From Echria macrotheca (taxonomy: Eukaryota > Ascomycota > Sordariomycetes > Sordariales > Schizotheciaceae): 64,000 bases of DNA. Made by a program: the position numbers and the translations under genes. This document shows positions 33,449 through 44,042 of the stretch, piece after piece. Where the stretch lies: assembly GCA_030411725.1 (NCBI GenBank), contig MU839827.1, positions 4,285,027 to 4,349,026 of the forward strand, read 5' to 3'. Numbering within the stretch: the first letter of the stretch is position 1; every line of letters begins with the position of its first letter. The notes below the pieces were generated by a model, which saw only the letters and a program-made list of their open reading frames with translations, was not told the DNA's origin and searched no databases.

Positions 33449-34676
33449 GGATCGGGAGAGGCTATAGGGAGGCGTGTCTGTCTTGACTGGTTCTGTGGGG
33501 AAAATGGGCTTGATTGTTTTGATAGGTATTGTGAAGATTATAGTCTATAGACACGATGCGGATGTAGTTGGGTATTTAGAAATTGATTGTATGGGCAGTT
33601 TCACGACTTGTGTGATTTGAATATCTGTTGATGTCGTCTCTGGCGAAATCAACTCTAAGACAGCGGGATGTTGAAAACGGATGATCGAGTCAGAGTTGTG
33701 GATGCCAGGTGGATTTTTCCCGTGGAAGACATGAGCGTTTGTTAGGTCAGGCAGGAGCACCCAGGGGAGATGGAAGGCACGCATGGACCCAGGCAACTAA
33801 CTGTATTTAGGTCGCCAGCCACAGGCTCACTTCTCCTCTTCACCCAAATCAAGCATCTTTACCTACCTAGTCTTTCACGTTTGAATACCTACAGATACAT
33901 TCCTGATTAGCTACACCAGAGTGGGAAAGGGTTCATAAAAAGCAGATGGCAGAGAGAAGCTAGCAATTCGGTTGAGATTACGGTCTGTACAGGTATACCT
34001 AGTCGGGCTTCTACCGGTCATGATGTTGTGGGTTAAATACCACTTGAAAAATTCAGGGGTACTCATCTGTCGGACAAGTCCCAGCGTATGTATTCCCTGG
34101 TTTGAAAACGTCAGCATCGAAGGTTTGAAATATATTGTTCTCCTATCCCTTTCTTCTCTTGAATTCTGAAGTTTCTGGTGCATATGCTTCTGACTCTATC
34201 AGCTTCCACTGTTCTACCATCCCTGGCTCTCTCTACCGTACCTCTGTTCAACCAACCGCATCATGATTGAATTCCCCGTATCAAAACCCGTCCAAATATA
34301 TTCTGGATGTCTCTCCAGTTATCAAGGATGTTATCCGATCTTGTCTTCAAACCCCCCTGAAAATGAAAACTGCGGGTTGGGAACAAAACCACATAAACAC
34401 CATCCACAGAACCAAACATCCCAACACAGCAGGACAACAATGAACCACCCCAATCCCCCCATAGAAATGAATCCTACTCATAAATAAATCCCATACCACA
34501 AACATAAAATACCAAGCAGCCCGGCTTAGAAACTCAACTTTCAACCACCCCCTCCCCCCTCCCCCCCTTTCCCAAATATTCCACGCCAAACACTCTCAAA
34601 AGCTCAACCAACCAACCAACCCAGGCACAACCACGAGAGGAAGGAAAAATATGCCCAAAATGAAACCGAAAAATGA
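33449..34676. other. intergenic, nothing supportable
   Basis: Only short frames without family features. The sequence is moderately A/T-rich to about 34400, then A/C-rich with C-runs near 34545-34570. Confidence 0.4.
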
Positions 34677-34964
34677 TCACTCTAACCCAGACCCAGACCC
34701 AGACCCAGCAACACCCGCCGGCGCCGCCCCAGCGCAGAGAAGCCCAACCCTATCCGAATCCGAAGCCGTACTAGCCACGCTCTCGGTACGACGGAGTCTG
34801 CCGCTGAAAAACCGTGAGGAGGAGGAATCCTTTTTGTTGTAGTACACCTTTTGAGACTTGAGGATTGTAGCTGGTGTGCGTTGTGTGGATTGTGATGGTG
34901 ACGATGCCGTGGGGATGGTGGTTTTGTTGTTGTAGCATTTCGCGCAGGGGCAGATTGCCGTCAT
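34677..34964 (-). CDS. small hypothetical protein with CPCAKC motif
   Basis: 95 codons, starting MTAICPCAKCYNNKTT, then a Ser/Thr-rich middle (ILKSQKVYYNKKDSSSSRFF) and a Ser/Gly-rich tail ending GSGSGSGLE. I do not recognise a named family. Support for a real gene: start codon in a good A-rich context (ACAAGATGAC), mostly G/C-ending codons in the first half, and a coherent composition with CxCxxC cysteines at the N terminus. Against: short, and the tail is encoded by a simple repeat of GGGTCT. It could be a small cytosolic protein or a spurious frame. Confidence 0.42.
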   Translation of the reverse strand: MTAICPCAKCYNNKTTIPTASSPSQSTQRTPATILKSQKVYYNKKDSSSSRFFSGRLRRTESVASTASDSDRVGLLCAGAAPAGVAGSGSGSGLE

Positions 34965-37925
34965 CTTGTCTTTTTTTTCCTTCCTTTTTTTTTCTTCCTC
35001 TCTGTGTGGTTGTATTGCTTTCGAAAAAGGACGAGAGCCCTTTTTTGGGACAACGGTGAGAAAGAGAGAGGTTGGTCTGTTGTCGTCCGTTCGATGTATG
35101 CTCTGGGGCGGGATATTGCCTTGTGCAACGAAGTCGTCTCCAGGAGATTACTTCCCCCTTGCATAAGATAGGTATATATATATTCGGCCAAAAAGTTATC
35201 GGTGGCACTTGTTTCGCCCCCCGTCTCAGATGAAAAGCTGTTGTGGTTTGTAATAGCGTCGTGGAATTGGCGTGCTGCTTGGTAGGTTGTCGTCTGGTGG
35301 CTATCGTCGCCCCACCACAACCGTCTTGGGCATCTAGGTATGAATAAAGTGCGTATAAGTCGCGACGCGAGTTATCACCGAACCAAAATTTTATATATGC
35401 AGTGGCAGCTTATATAAAAAACCAGAGAGGAAGGGAAAAACAGATAATCCCCCCGTCCCCCGTGCCCCGTCCCTCCTCCCATATATATATGTCTTTTTAC
35501 TTGAGCAAAGGCAAGGGGCAAGACAAGCCACACATGCCCCTAAGGTACCTAGGGCACGGCGTAAGATAGCCAAGGAGGTAAGAAAGGAAAAAGAGAGGGA
35601 GACAGAGATAGTCCCGCTGCAGCCAAGCCCATCCAGCCCACGGCGGCGGCGCATGTGTGCGCCATGTGGTGAGAGTGACCACCAAAACCCCATCTGTCAT
35701 AGGCTAGAGACTTATCATCCTCTGGGAGAGTGGCTTGCCGCTGCTGCTGCACTAGTTAAGGTCTAGATATCGGCGGTGTGGTAAATCTGAGCCCGACGTT
35801 GGGAAAAGCATTCCCGTGCTTCTTCTTGCCCCCCCTCCCCCTTCCTCGAAAGAAAAAAAATGTAAACACCAATCCTAAGATGATGGATAATAAGGACCCT
35901 CTAAAGCTCTCTCTCTCTTTCCCCAAAAAGAAATGCCAGGTACCACACGGCCAGGGCCAGCCGCGCTGACCTCCTTGGAACGGCAAGTGGTACGGACCCG
36001 AGAGGAAGAAAATACCGGAGCCGGTTTGCGGAAAGGAGGGGGGGGGGATAATGTGGGGTGGGGGCCCAACATTCCTCCCCCTCCCCCCCTCCACATCCTC
36101 TCTCTCCATCACATCACAACCCCTCCTCCTCCATCCAACAAAAGTGTCATTCATCCCCCCCATCCCCCATCCCCCACACCAAACTTGAGAGGCAGCATAC
36201 AAATCCAACCATTAGCAGCTCGCAGTACACTCTCTACCTAGACACCAAAACCTGCGAAACGTGAACACTTGCTGGGGGGGAAGAGAGGACGGAAAAGCTG
36301 CGGCTGACCCTTCCTGCATATGCCCGGTGCATCCTGCCATGTCCATCCCGCCCGCTCGCCTGCATCCCGCACCGCATCCTCCCTCCTCAAAGTCTCTTCA
36401 AAACACACACACACACACTCTTTCTCTCTCACAAAAACAGAGAGACCCTCCCCATGCCGTGTCAGCCCGCATCCAGCCTACGGTCCAGAACTTCTTGGCT
36501 CAATCAACCCAGCTGACACACACAAGAGCGGAACGTTGTTATCTCTCTCTCTCTTTCTTTCTCGATAACACCATCATCATCCACAATAAACAAAATTGTT
36601 CTCTTAAAAAAGCTATTTATATCTCCCTATATTGAGACCCGGTATACCTGGTTACCTACCTACCTAGCTATAGCAGTGTGTGTATATGAACCTCCCCCGA
36701 AATGCAGAGGGTTGGTTGGTGTATGTTCAACACTCTCAGAGAAGTCAGGCTACCTACCTAGGTACCGCCCGAGACAGAGGACTAGACTAGCTCAGTACCT
36801 TGCCTAAACATTTGCATATAAATCCTAAAGGCAGCCAGCCAGCCCAGGAAAATTACAACCAGACCCTGCCAAGTCTGCCTACCATCTGTTCTCATGCTAT
36901 GCACGGTATTTCTTATATCCTTATACTAAAGAAAAGACATACCGATGTTATTATGTATTATGTATTGTACAGTTTCATCCCGTATACCGCAGTATATGTA
37001 CTTATTAAACAGATCACCTCTCTGAACCGCCCCTCCGGATCGGTCGCCTCCAACATCCAAGTCTCACTGATTCAGTCCGAGGCCGACTGTGAATACGGTA
37101 ATAATCCCAATAGACACCGGGAGCGGCAAGACTTTCATCCTCCTTCTAACTTTACATACCCATACTAGACTTCTATCAACCCAAGGCTGGCGTCAGAAAA
37201 CGGTGGGAACTGTTTTTGTGATAAAAAGTAAAGAGCAATAGCAACACCCATACTACCCTCTCCTTGATGATCCCAGCTACATACATAATCCACCCGTATC
37301 TTGAATGAACTCAGTGGTAGTGGTTGTGGTGATTAACTGGGTTCCGCGAGTATATGAGCACATACCTAATCCGTATCTGGAAATGAAACTGTGGGCTTTG
37401 GTCAAGTGGGTTTCGCGAGTAATGAGTAAGTAATACGTCGTGTCCGTGTCCGGCTGGACGTATTCCGTCTACGGTCTACAGTAAACATGGTAATGCATTT
37501 GTTATCCGGGGAGTGTCTCCGAGATATATCCCACAGCAGCATCGGGCCAACTAAGGGGAAGTCTCGTCATCTCCCATGTCCCACGTACACACACCTCTCT
37601 GCTCTACAAACACCTCAACTCCCCACAAACATCGCAACTCACCACTACCATCACAGTCTCTCACCATAGATGACCAAAGGTAGCATGATCATCACCACCA
37701 CAGTTCACACATCAACTACCATGCCAATTACAGTCTAGCGCTCAAATACACAGCCAAGGCACCCAGCCAACATGGCAGACGACAGAGCTCCCTTCTTCCT
37801 GCTTGCTTGCTTGCTTGCTGATAATACAAGGAAACGCAAAAGACTAATTTCCCTCCAAGTCTATAACACACACCCTTTATGCTGTCTTATTCCCTGCCAC
37901 CCATGATCCCGCCCTCATTAAGTCT
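34965..37925. other. 3-kb gene-free interval
   Basis: Consists of simple-sequence patches: poly-T/A near 34970-35000, a TATATATAT stretch near 35169, CT and CA microsatellites near 36395-36430, G/C homopolymers near 36036-36085, and several TACCTA/TAGGTA words (perfect TACCTAGGTA at 36755..36764). Its 3' end is the downstream flank of LSC2. Open frames found here do not resemble proteins. Confidence 0.45.
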
Positions 37926-39391
37926 TTAAATGCCCAGCGTAAACTCAACGCCAACGTCAATATCGCGCGCTATAACGACAGAGAGAAAAAAAGAGTCAGT
38001 GTCCATCCCAACAAAAGAAAAGCGTCGAGAACTCAAAAATCAAAAAGAAAACGTACCCATCTTGACCACCTTGGAAAGCTGCACCGCCTTCTCGGCCGCG
38101 CTCTGCAGGTCGTCAATCGAGAAAATCTTGAGCCCCGAGTCGTTGATGATCTGGTGCGCCTGCTCCATGTTGGTGCCCTGCAGACGGGCAATAATCGGAA
38201 TCTTGAGGTTCAGCGTCTTGACCGTGTTGATCAGACCGTGCGCGATGGCGTCGCACCGCACGATGCCGCCAAAGATGTTGACAAAAATGGCCGTCACCTT
38301 TTGGTCGCTCGTGATCAGCTCAAACGCCTCCTTGATGGCCGCCGGCGTGGCACCGCCGCCTACGTCCAGAAAGTTGGCCGGCTGGCCGCCGTTCAGCTTG
38401 ATGATGTCCATCGTCGCCATGGCCAGACCGGCGCCGTTGACCAGACACCCAATGTCGCCATCCAGCTTGATAAAGTTGAGGCCCGACTGGGCGGCGCGCA
38501 CCTCCTCGGGGTCTTCCTGCGTGGTGTCGCGCCACTCAAACACCTCCTTCTGGCGGAACTCGGCATTGTCATCGAAGCCGAACTTGGCGTCCATGCACAT
38601 GACCTTGTGGTCCGACGTCTCGGACAGCGGGTTGATCTCGATCTGGGTGGCGTCCTTGTCGAGGAAGATCTGGTACAGTTTTTGAATTGTATCCTTGGCG
38701 TCCTCGATGCACTGCTCGCTGAAGCCGAGCTTGGTGGCGATGCCGCGCGCGATCTCGTCCGTCACGCCGACGTTGATGTCGATGTAGGTCGTGTTGATGG
38801 CGTCGGGGTTCTCCTTGGCCACGCCCTCGATGTCCATGCCCCCCTGCGACGACGACACGATGACGGGACCCTGGGAGGCGCGGTCCATGAGCACGGCGAG
38901 GTAAAACTCGCGGCGGGCGAACTTGCGCTCGCAGATGTAGACGGCGTTGCACAGACGGCCTTGGGCGCCCGTCTGCTTGGTGATGAGCTTGTGGCCGATC
39001 ATCTGCTCGGCGAACATCTTGGCCTCGGTGGGCGAGTAGATGACGCGCACGCCGCCCTTGAGGCCGTTGTCGAAGGTGCCCTTGCCGCGGCCGCCGGCCA
39101 GCACCTGGGCCTTGATCACCATGTCGTCGGTGCCGATCGACCTGGCCACCGCCTCGGCCTCGGCCGCCGTCTTTGCGACCGAGCCTTTGGGGACGCCGAT
39201 GCCATATTTGTTGAGCAGGTCGGCCGACAGATACTCGTGGATGCTCAGCGCTCTGCGTTGTTGCGCGATGCCGGGGAGTCGGGCGGCGGGCGACGCCTGC
39301 ACGATTGAGTCAGAAATGTGCGAGATGTGGATACACTACCAACCTTGGGGAAGGCCGAGGCCAATGCGCGACTGCGACCGAGCTTGAACAT
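37926..39391 (-). CDS. LSC2: succinyl-CoA ligase [ADP-forming] beta subunit, mitochondrial
   Basis: Beta subunit of the TCA-cycle enzyme that converts succinyl-CoA to succinate with substrate-level ATP synthesis. Minus-strand exons: 39391..39344, 39296..38057 and 37969..37926; introns 47 nt (GTTGGT...GCAG) and 87 nt (GTACGT...TATAG). The product is 443 aa. Exon 1 plus the start of exon 2 gives an Arg-rich presequence (MFKLGRSRALASAFPKASPA). The mature part starts near LSIHEYLSADLLNKYG. ATP-grasp elements are present: VIKAQVLAGGRGKG, the QIEINPL segment, CLVNGAGLAMATMD, and NIFGGIVRCD near the C terminus. The last exon, 44 nt, supplies ARDIDVGVEFTLGI, the normal family C terminus; without it the frame would end in an unrelated short tail. 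Confidence 0.95.
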
Positions 39392-40163
39392 GGCGATGGC
39401 GGGATGGCAGAAGATGGGAAAGAAAAAGAGTTGATGGCTTTTCGAGTTGAAATGACGCTCAAAGCGCGACGTCGCAGGTTGCAGATTGGCTCCGCGGTAT
39501 CTCCCGGGCCAATAGCCGGGAACTAGGCAGGGTACCGAAAGCCGAGAAGGCTTCCGCTACAGTCGTTTGATCTAGGACTAGTTAACTAGCTTAAACTTGG
39601 CTGCGATGCACGAAGGGCGAATGCCAGAGGAATATCCATGCATGCAACGGTCAATTGCAGTTTAGTCAATTCATCTCATCTTTGAGCTGGAAGTGTTCCG
39701 GGATACCATTACCCAGCCCGGGTATTGCCGGGTTACCTTTGGTTTAGGGTCTCATTCCAACATTCTGTCTCCTCTCATATTCTGTACATATACAAAAGAT
39801 TGATTGCCATATTCCAGGATAGTAGTATTATCAAGATTATCGAGCGCAATTGACTCCAAGTTTGCTACCTGGAACAATGTGAGGATACAAACTCAGAACA
39901 CAGTGCAGAGAACGAATCATCAAGCCCGTCCTGATAAGCAAAAATTCACATGTTATCGCCCCCCAAAGGTCCCCTCGCCTCACCCATCCATTCACCAAGC
40001 CACTCAAACTTACACAACCCTCACAACCTACCTTCCTTTCCACGACAGATCCTCCAACGATACCAAACCAGACTCAAAAAGAAACTCACAACTCAGTACC
40101 CAACCACAGCAACCCTTTCGATAATTACCAAACCACCAACCGCACAACAAAGAAAAAAAAACA
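39392..40163. promoter_or_regulatory. divergent promoter region between LSC2 and the DUF3245-like gene
   Basis: 772 bp between outward-pointing start codons. The half nearest the DUF3245-like gene is A/C-rich with an A-run (about 40150-40160) just before its start. No other gene seen. Confidence 0.5.
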
Positions 40164-41033
40164 ATGTCAACAACAAACCCTCAACCCCCCAAAAACTTCG
40201 ACACAATAATAAACCGCATCTCCCAAAGCCTAACAAAACAATCCTCCTCCGTCCTCTCAACCCTCAAACTTCCTCCTTCCCACCAAAAACCACCACCACC
40301 ACCCCCCGCAAAAGGCAAGGGCGGCTTCTCCGCCCTCACCTCCTCCTCACTCACATCATCAACATCATCCCTCATAACAACACCATTATCAACCACCACC
40401 CAAAAAAATGACGACGACGACAATTTAAAAGCCACGATCCCCAACGCCGGGATCGGGTATACACCCTCCTCTTCTTCCTCGAGTGTAGGAAGAAATGGTG
40501 GGGGTGAGGAGGAGAGGTTACTCAGGACGAGGATTCTAGGTCGTGGTAGTAGGGGAGGAGGGAAACCAGAACAAAAAAAGAGGAGGTTGGAAGAGCGGGG
40601 GGAGAGTGAGAGTGAGGAGGAGTTGGGACGGAGTGCGGTGGGGAGGGAGAGTAGGAAGATAAAAGGGCGGGTGGTTGGCGGTGGTGTGGATGGGTTGGGA
40701 TCGGGATCGGGATCGGGAGTGGGAGGGGCGGATGGGGATGGGGATGGGGATGGGGATGGGGATGGGGATGGGGATGGGGATGGGGATGGGGTTGGGGCTG
40801 GGGCTGAGAAGGATGATGGAGTTGCTGGAGGTAGCTCTGGTGAGAGGGCTGTGATGGGGGATGGGGATGGGGGTGGAGAGGGGGAAGGGCAAAAAGATGG
40901 TGGCGATGGAGAGCCGGGGGGAGACGGACTCGGGATGGAGGAGACGAAGACGAAGAAGAAAAAGAATAAGAAGAACAAGAAGAAGAAGAAGAAGAGGAAG
41001 ACGATGATGGACGAGGGGGATGGACAATCATGA
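40164..41033 (+). CDS. fungal DUF3245-like protein with Gly-Asp repeats and Lys-rich tail
   Basis: 289 aa, one exon. The N terminus FDTIINRISQSLTKQSSSVL, followed after a low-complexity spacer by ATIPNAGIGYTPSS, then LLRTRILGRG and a ESESEEELGRS-VGRESRK segment, matches my memory of the fungal family DUF3245 (no known function). The C-terminal half is low complexity: a GSGSGSG run, then a long (Gly-Asp)n tract from a GGGGAT repeat, then a KKKKNKKNKKKKKKRK tail that resembles a nuclear or nucleolar localisation signal. Start chosen at the first ATG after an A-run. The 309-codon open frame on the opposite strand is an artefact of the repeats. Family call is moderate; coding status is likely. 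Confidence 0.72.
   Translation: MSTTNPQPPKNFDTIINRISQSLTKQSSSVLSTLKLPPSHQKPPPPPPAKGKGGFSALTSSSLTSSTSSLITTPLSTTTQKNDDDDNLKATIPNAGIGYTPSSSSSSVGRNGGGEEERLLRTRILGRGSRGGGKPEQKKRRLEERGESESEEELGRSAVGRESRKIKGRVVGGGVDGLGSGSGSGVGGADGDGDGDGDGDGDGDGDGDGVGAGAEKDDGVAGGSSGERAVMGDGDGGGEGEGQKDGGDGEPGGDGLGMEETKTKKKKNKKNKKKKKKRKTMMDEGDGQS
40731..40789 (+). repeat. hexanucleotide GGGGAT tandem repeat (about 9-10 units)
   Basis: Near-perfect GGGGAT units encode alternating Gly-Asp. The G-rich strand has many GGGG runs separated by two bases, so G-quadruplex formation and copy-number variation are plausible. Confidence 0.85.
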
Positions 41034-42097
41034 TGAGTCTTGCATGGCGGCGTAAACCCAGCTGGGGCAGCGAGATGGATCTTATTAGTTGAGCTTGCTG
41101 GGCACTTCATGAACCATCAGGTTCTGATCTATCCACAGCATAAACGGTAGTTGACTGGATATCACAAAACTGGTTACTATCCTGAACACTTTCCGCTACG
41201 AGGTTATATCCGTATACTCGATGCAGGTGGTGGGTGGGTGGGTGGGTTGGCGTCAGAAACCAGATGTTTAGTTGTTGGGGATGAAAAGGTAAAAAAGATG
41301 ATTATCCGTACCATGGGGTATCACCACAAACTCACACACTTCCAACAACTCCCACATCAACAACAGCCCCCCTTAGAAAAAAACCACGCTGATCAAAAAC
41401 ATTACATTGCACGGGGCAGCAGTGCTAAAAAAACCAAAACCTGTCGCCAGTACCAAGTACGGTACGGTACGGCCGACATACAACATAAAAACAAAAATCA
41501 CATCCACCTCATCCACCCCATCGTACAAAATCCTCCTCTGTCCCCATTCCTTCCCTTCCTTTTCAAGTAGACGGGAAAACGGGAAACCTACCCTCCCATT
41601 CCGCATTCCGCAACCCCTATAAAACAAAACCAGAAACCAGAGAGATGCAATAACAGAAGAAAAAAAATCCACACAACCAAATCCTCCCCCAGTCCACCCG
41701 CTATCCTCCAAAAAATAACCAAAGCCAGCCCTCAGATCTCGCAAGAAACCTTATCGCAGGCATACCCCACCCAAAATGGCCGCCAGATCCAGATACGATA
41801 CATACAACTGCCCGCCCAATTCCACATCTGAAAAAAAAGAAGCATGATATAGCATGCATGCTCAAGTGTACGCCGCCCGATTAAATAAACCCATATGTTG
41901 TTGTGTGCGTCGTGTCAGTTGTGTTGTGTTGTCTCCCACAGATTCCCAAAAGTTTCGTTCAATTCTCCGGCCGTAAAACTTTCCCCCCTTTCCCACCCCA
42001 GGGGATCATCATATTAGGTTATTTTCCATATCACACCACACACAAAACGTCTATCCCAAAACAACATCGGGCTTTATGTGCAAGGTCGAAAAACACG
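41034..42097. other. convergent 3' intergenic region
   Basis: Lies between two converging genes. Contains a GGTGGGTGGGTGGG run near 41227-41250 and A/C-rich stretches, but no supportable gene. Confidence 0.5.
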
Positions 42098-44042
42098 TCA
42101 TTGCAGCCGCTTCCGTTTCCGATCGTCATCGCCCCGCGGGTCCACCTCGTCCTCGTCGTCCCGCTCGGCCGTGTCCGTCGGATTCAGGATATGCGCCATG
42201 CTTCCCCTCCTCGTCGGCGGCGCCGAGTTATCTCTCACAGACAAATTCTTGTTGTCGCGGCCCGCCGAGTTCCACGACCAGTTGCTAAAGTTATCAACGG
42301 GCGGAGCGCCGTTCGTATAATGAGGCGGTGGTGGCGTCGTCGGTCTCGAGTGCGGCTGAGACGAGCCCTGCAGGGAATAATGAGAGAACGAGTCCCGGAT
42401 CCGCTGATCCTCTGGAACCGGAACCCGGTTCGGAGACGACGGCCACTGCGATGACGGAGGTCCGGACGCGAACGGGGGAGGGTTCGGCTGCCAGCCGTGG
42501 GCACGGATGTCGGCCGAAGTATGACGCCGCGCCAGACTGCTTGGGGGAAGCTCGACGTTGGCCAGGGGGTGTGGCCCGGGCGGTGGTGGAGGGGCCTGGG
42601 CGCGGAGAGACGAGGGCGACGACTGCGTGGTATTGGCCCCTATTGAACCGTACGGCCGCCGGGTGCTAATCGACAAGTTTGACGGCACCGAGGGACGATA
42701 GTAGTTTGGCTGTCGAGGCTGGGGTACGGCGAGATTGGATCTGCGGGGGTCGTCCTGGGGCAACTGCCGCGGTGAGACGGGGGCATTCTCGATATTGGAA
42801 AAGTAGCTGCGGGAGCTGGCGAACAACGGTTCGTGGGGTTCCTCGAGGGTGCGGAACATGTCCATCTGCCGCTGGATGTCCTGCTGCAGGGCCGACACTA
42901 GCACACACCACATTAGCCTATAATGGTACCAGAAGCGCTGCGCGGTGCACCACTTACCGTCCCGGTGTATCGGGTTGTCAGGGTTCGGCGCAAGCGCCAG
43001 CACAGCCTGTGAGAGATCGCGATTAAATTGCAGTAATCGAGACACCGTGTCCATCATGGTCTGGTGCTTGACGTGCATGAAGTGGGCGTTCTCCTCGTGG
43101 CGTTGGAGGCGGCTATTGAGCTCGTACAGCGTGTGCTCGATGCTGTTGAGCCGAGGATCGCCGCCCTCTTGCATGGGCGGCGGCATGGGCTCGGCCGGCG
43201 TGCCCGGTTGCGACGGGGGCGGCTTCTGACTGCTGTATTCTCGGTGCACTAACGCATGGCGAGAAGCCCGCCGTTTGATCTCCCGCAACCCGACGAGATC
43301 GCCCCGTTTAAAGTTGCCGTTGCCGTGCTTGAACTCCCACAACGTCGCGTCTGGCGTCCCGTGCTGGAACACGTCGCTCACTTGGGCTGTCGTCAGCTAG
43401 CGTCCGCCGGCGCATGCGGGAGCAGCTCACCTTTGTGAAAACCATACATATTGAGCTGCCGCACGAACGACGAAATATTCGTGTGCTTGAAGTATTGGCT
43501 ACGCCACGTCAGCAATCATCCCAACTCCCCAGAAAGAAAACCCTACGCTAGAACTTTGGAGAACTCGTGCGACGGCTGCATCACAAAACTCTCGGCCGTG
43601 GGGGTCCACGAGATGAGGTGTGATATCGACTTGTCCTCCAGCATGCTGGCCGTCGTTAGCAAGAGCCATACAGCAGGTTTCTAAATCCATACTTGTATAG
43701 CTTGTGGATAAAGGCCGTCTGCACAATCTTGGGCTGGTGGACGGCGGCGGCGGCGGCCACGGGCGCGGGCATGATGATGTTGTCGGGCGGTAGCTGGTCG
43801 TCGGGCGAGTGGTGGTGCTGTCGGTCGCTTAGTCCGTTGCCGTTAACATCGCTGTCGGGGCTCTTGGTGGCCGAGGCGGGGGCCGACGAGTTTGTCGGCG
43901 TCGTGATCTCCATGGGCTCGCCGGGCGAGGGCGCCGACATCTGGATGGTGGGCGTGATGATGGGCACCGTCCGAGCACCCATTGGATCGTCGGGCCCGTC
44001 GGCCAAATGGTTTCTGGGCACACTCTCAGCGGCAGTGGCCAT
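42098..44042 (-). CDS. HSF-type DNA-binding transcription factor, Sfl1 (flocculation suppressor)-like
   Basis: Predicted nuclear DNA-binding regulator. Minus-strand exons: 44042..43693, 43645..43547, 43498..43431, 43380..42958 and 42897..42098; introns 47, 48, 50 and 60 nt. The product is 579 aa. A Pro/Ser/Asp-rich N terminus leads to the HSF domain (about residues 108-220): FIHKLYNMLEDKSISHLISW, the recognition helix region YFKHTNISSFVRQLNMYGFH, and LWEFKHGNGNFKRGDL. Three introns fall inside this domain. A helical segment with HTLYELNSRLQRHEENAHF follows, resembling the oligomerisation coiled coil. The remainder is Pro/Ser-rich and ends in a basic DDRKRKRLQ. The intron before exon 4 has two in-frame acceptors (CAG and, 6 nt later, AAG); the second gives the family-typical HKVSDVF. 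The start at 44042 is the first Met in frame with a plausible N terminus; a longer N terminus is possible. Confidence 0.88.

Noticed and set aside
38154..39308. 384-codon plus-strand ORF
   Set aside because: Antisense shadow of LSC2, whose minus-strand frame has clear ATP-grasp motifs and correct introns.
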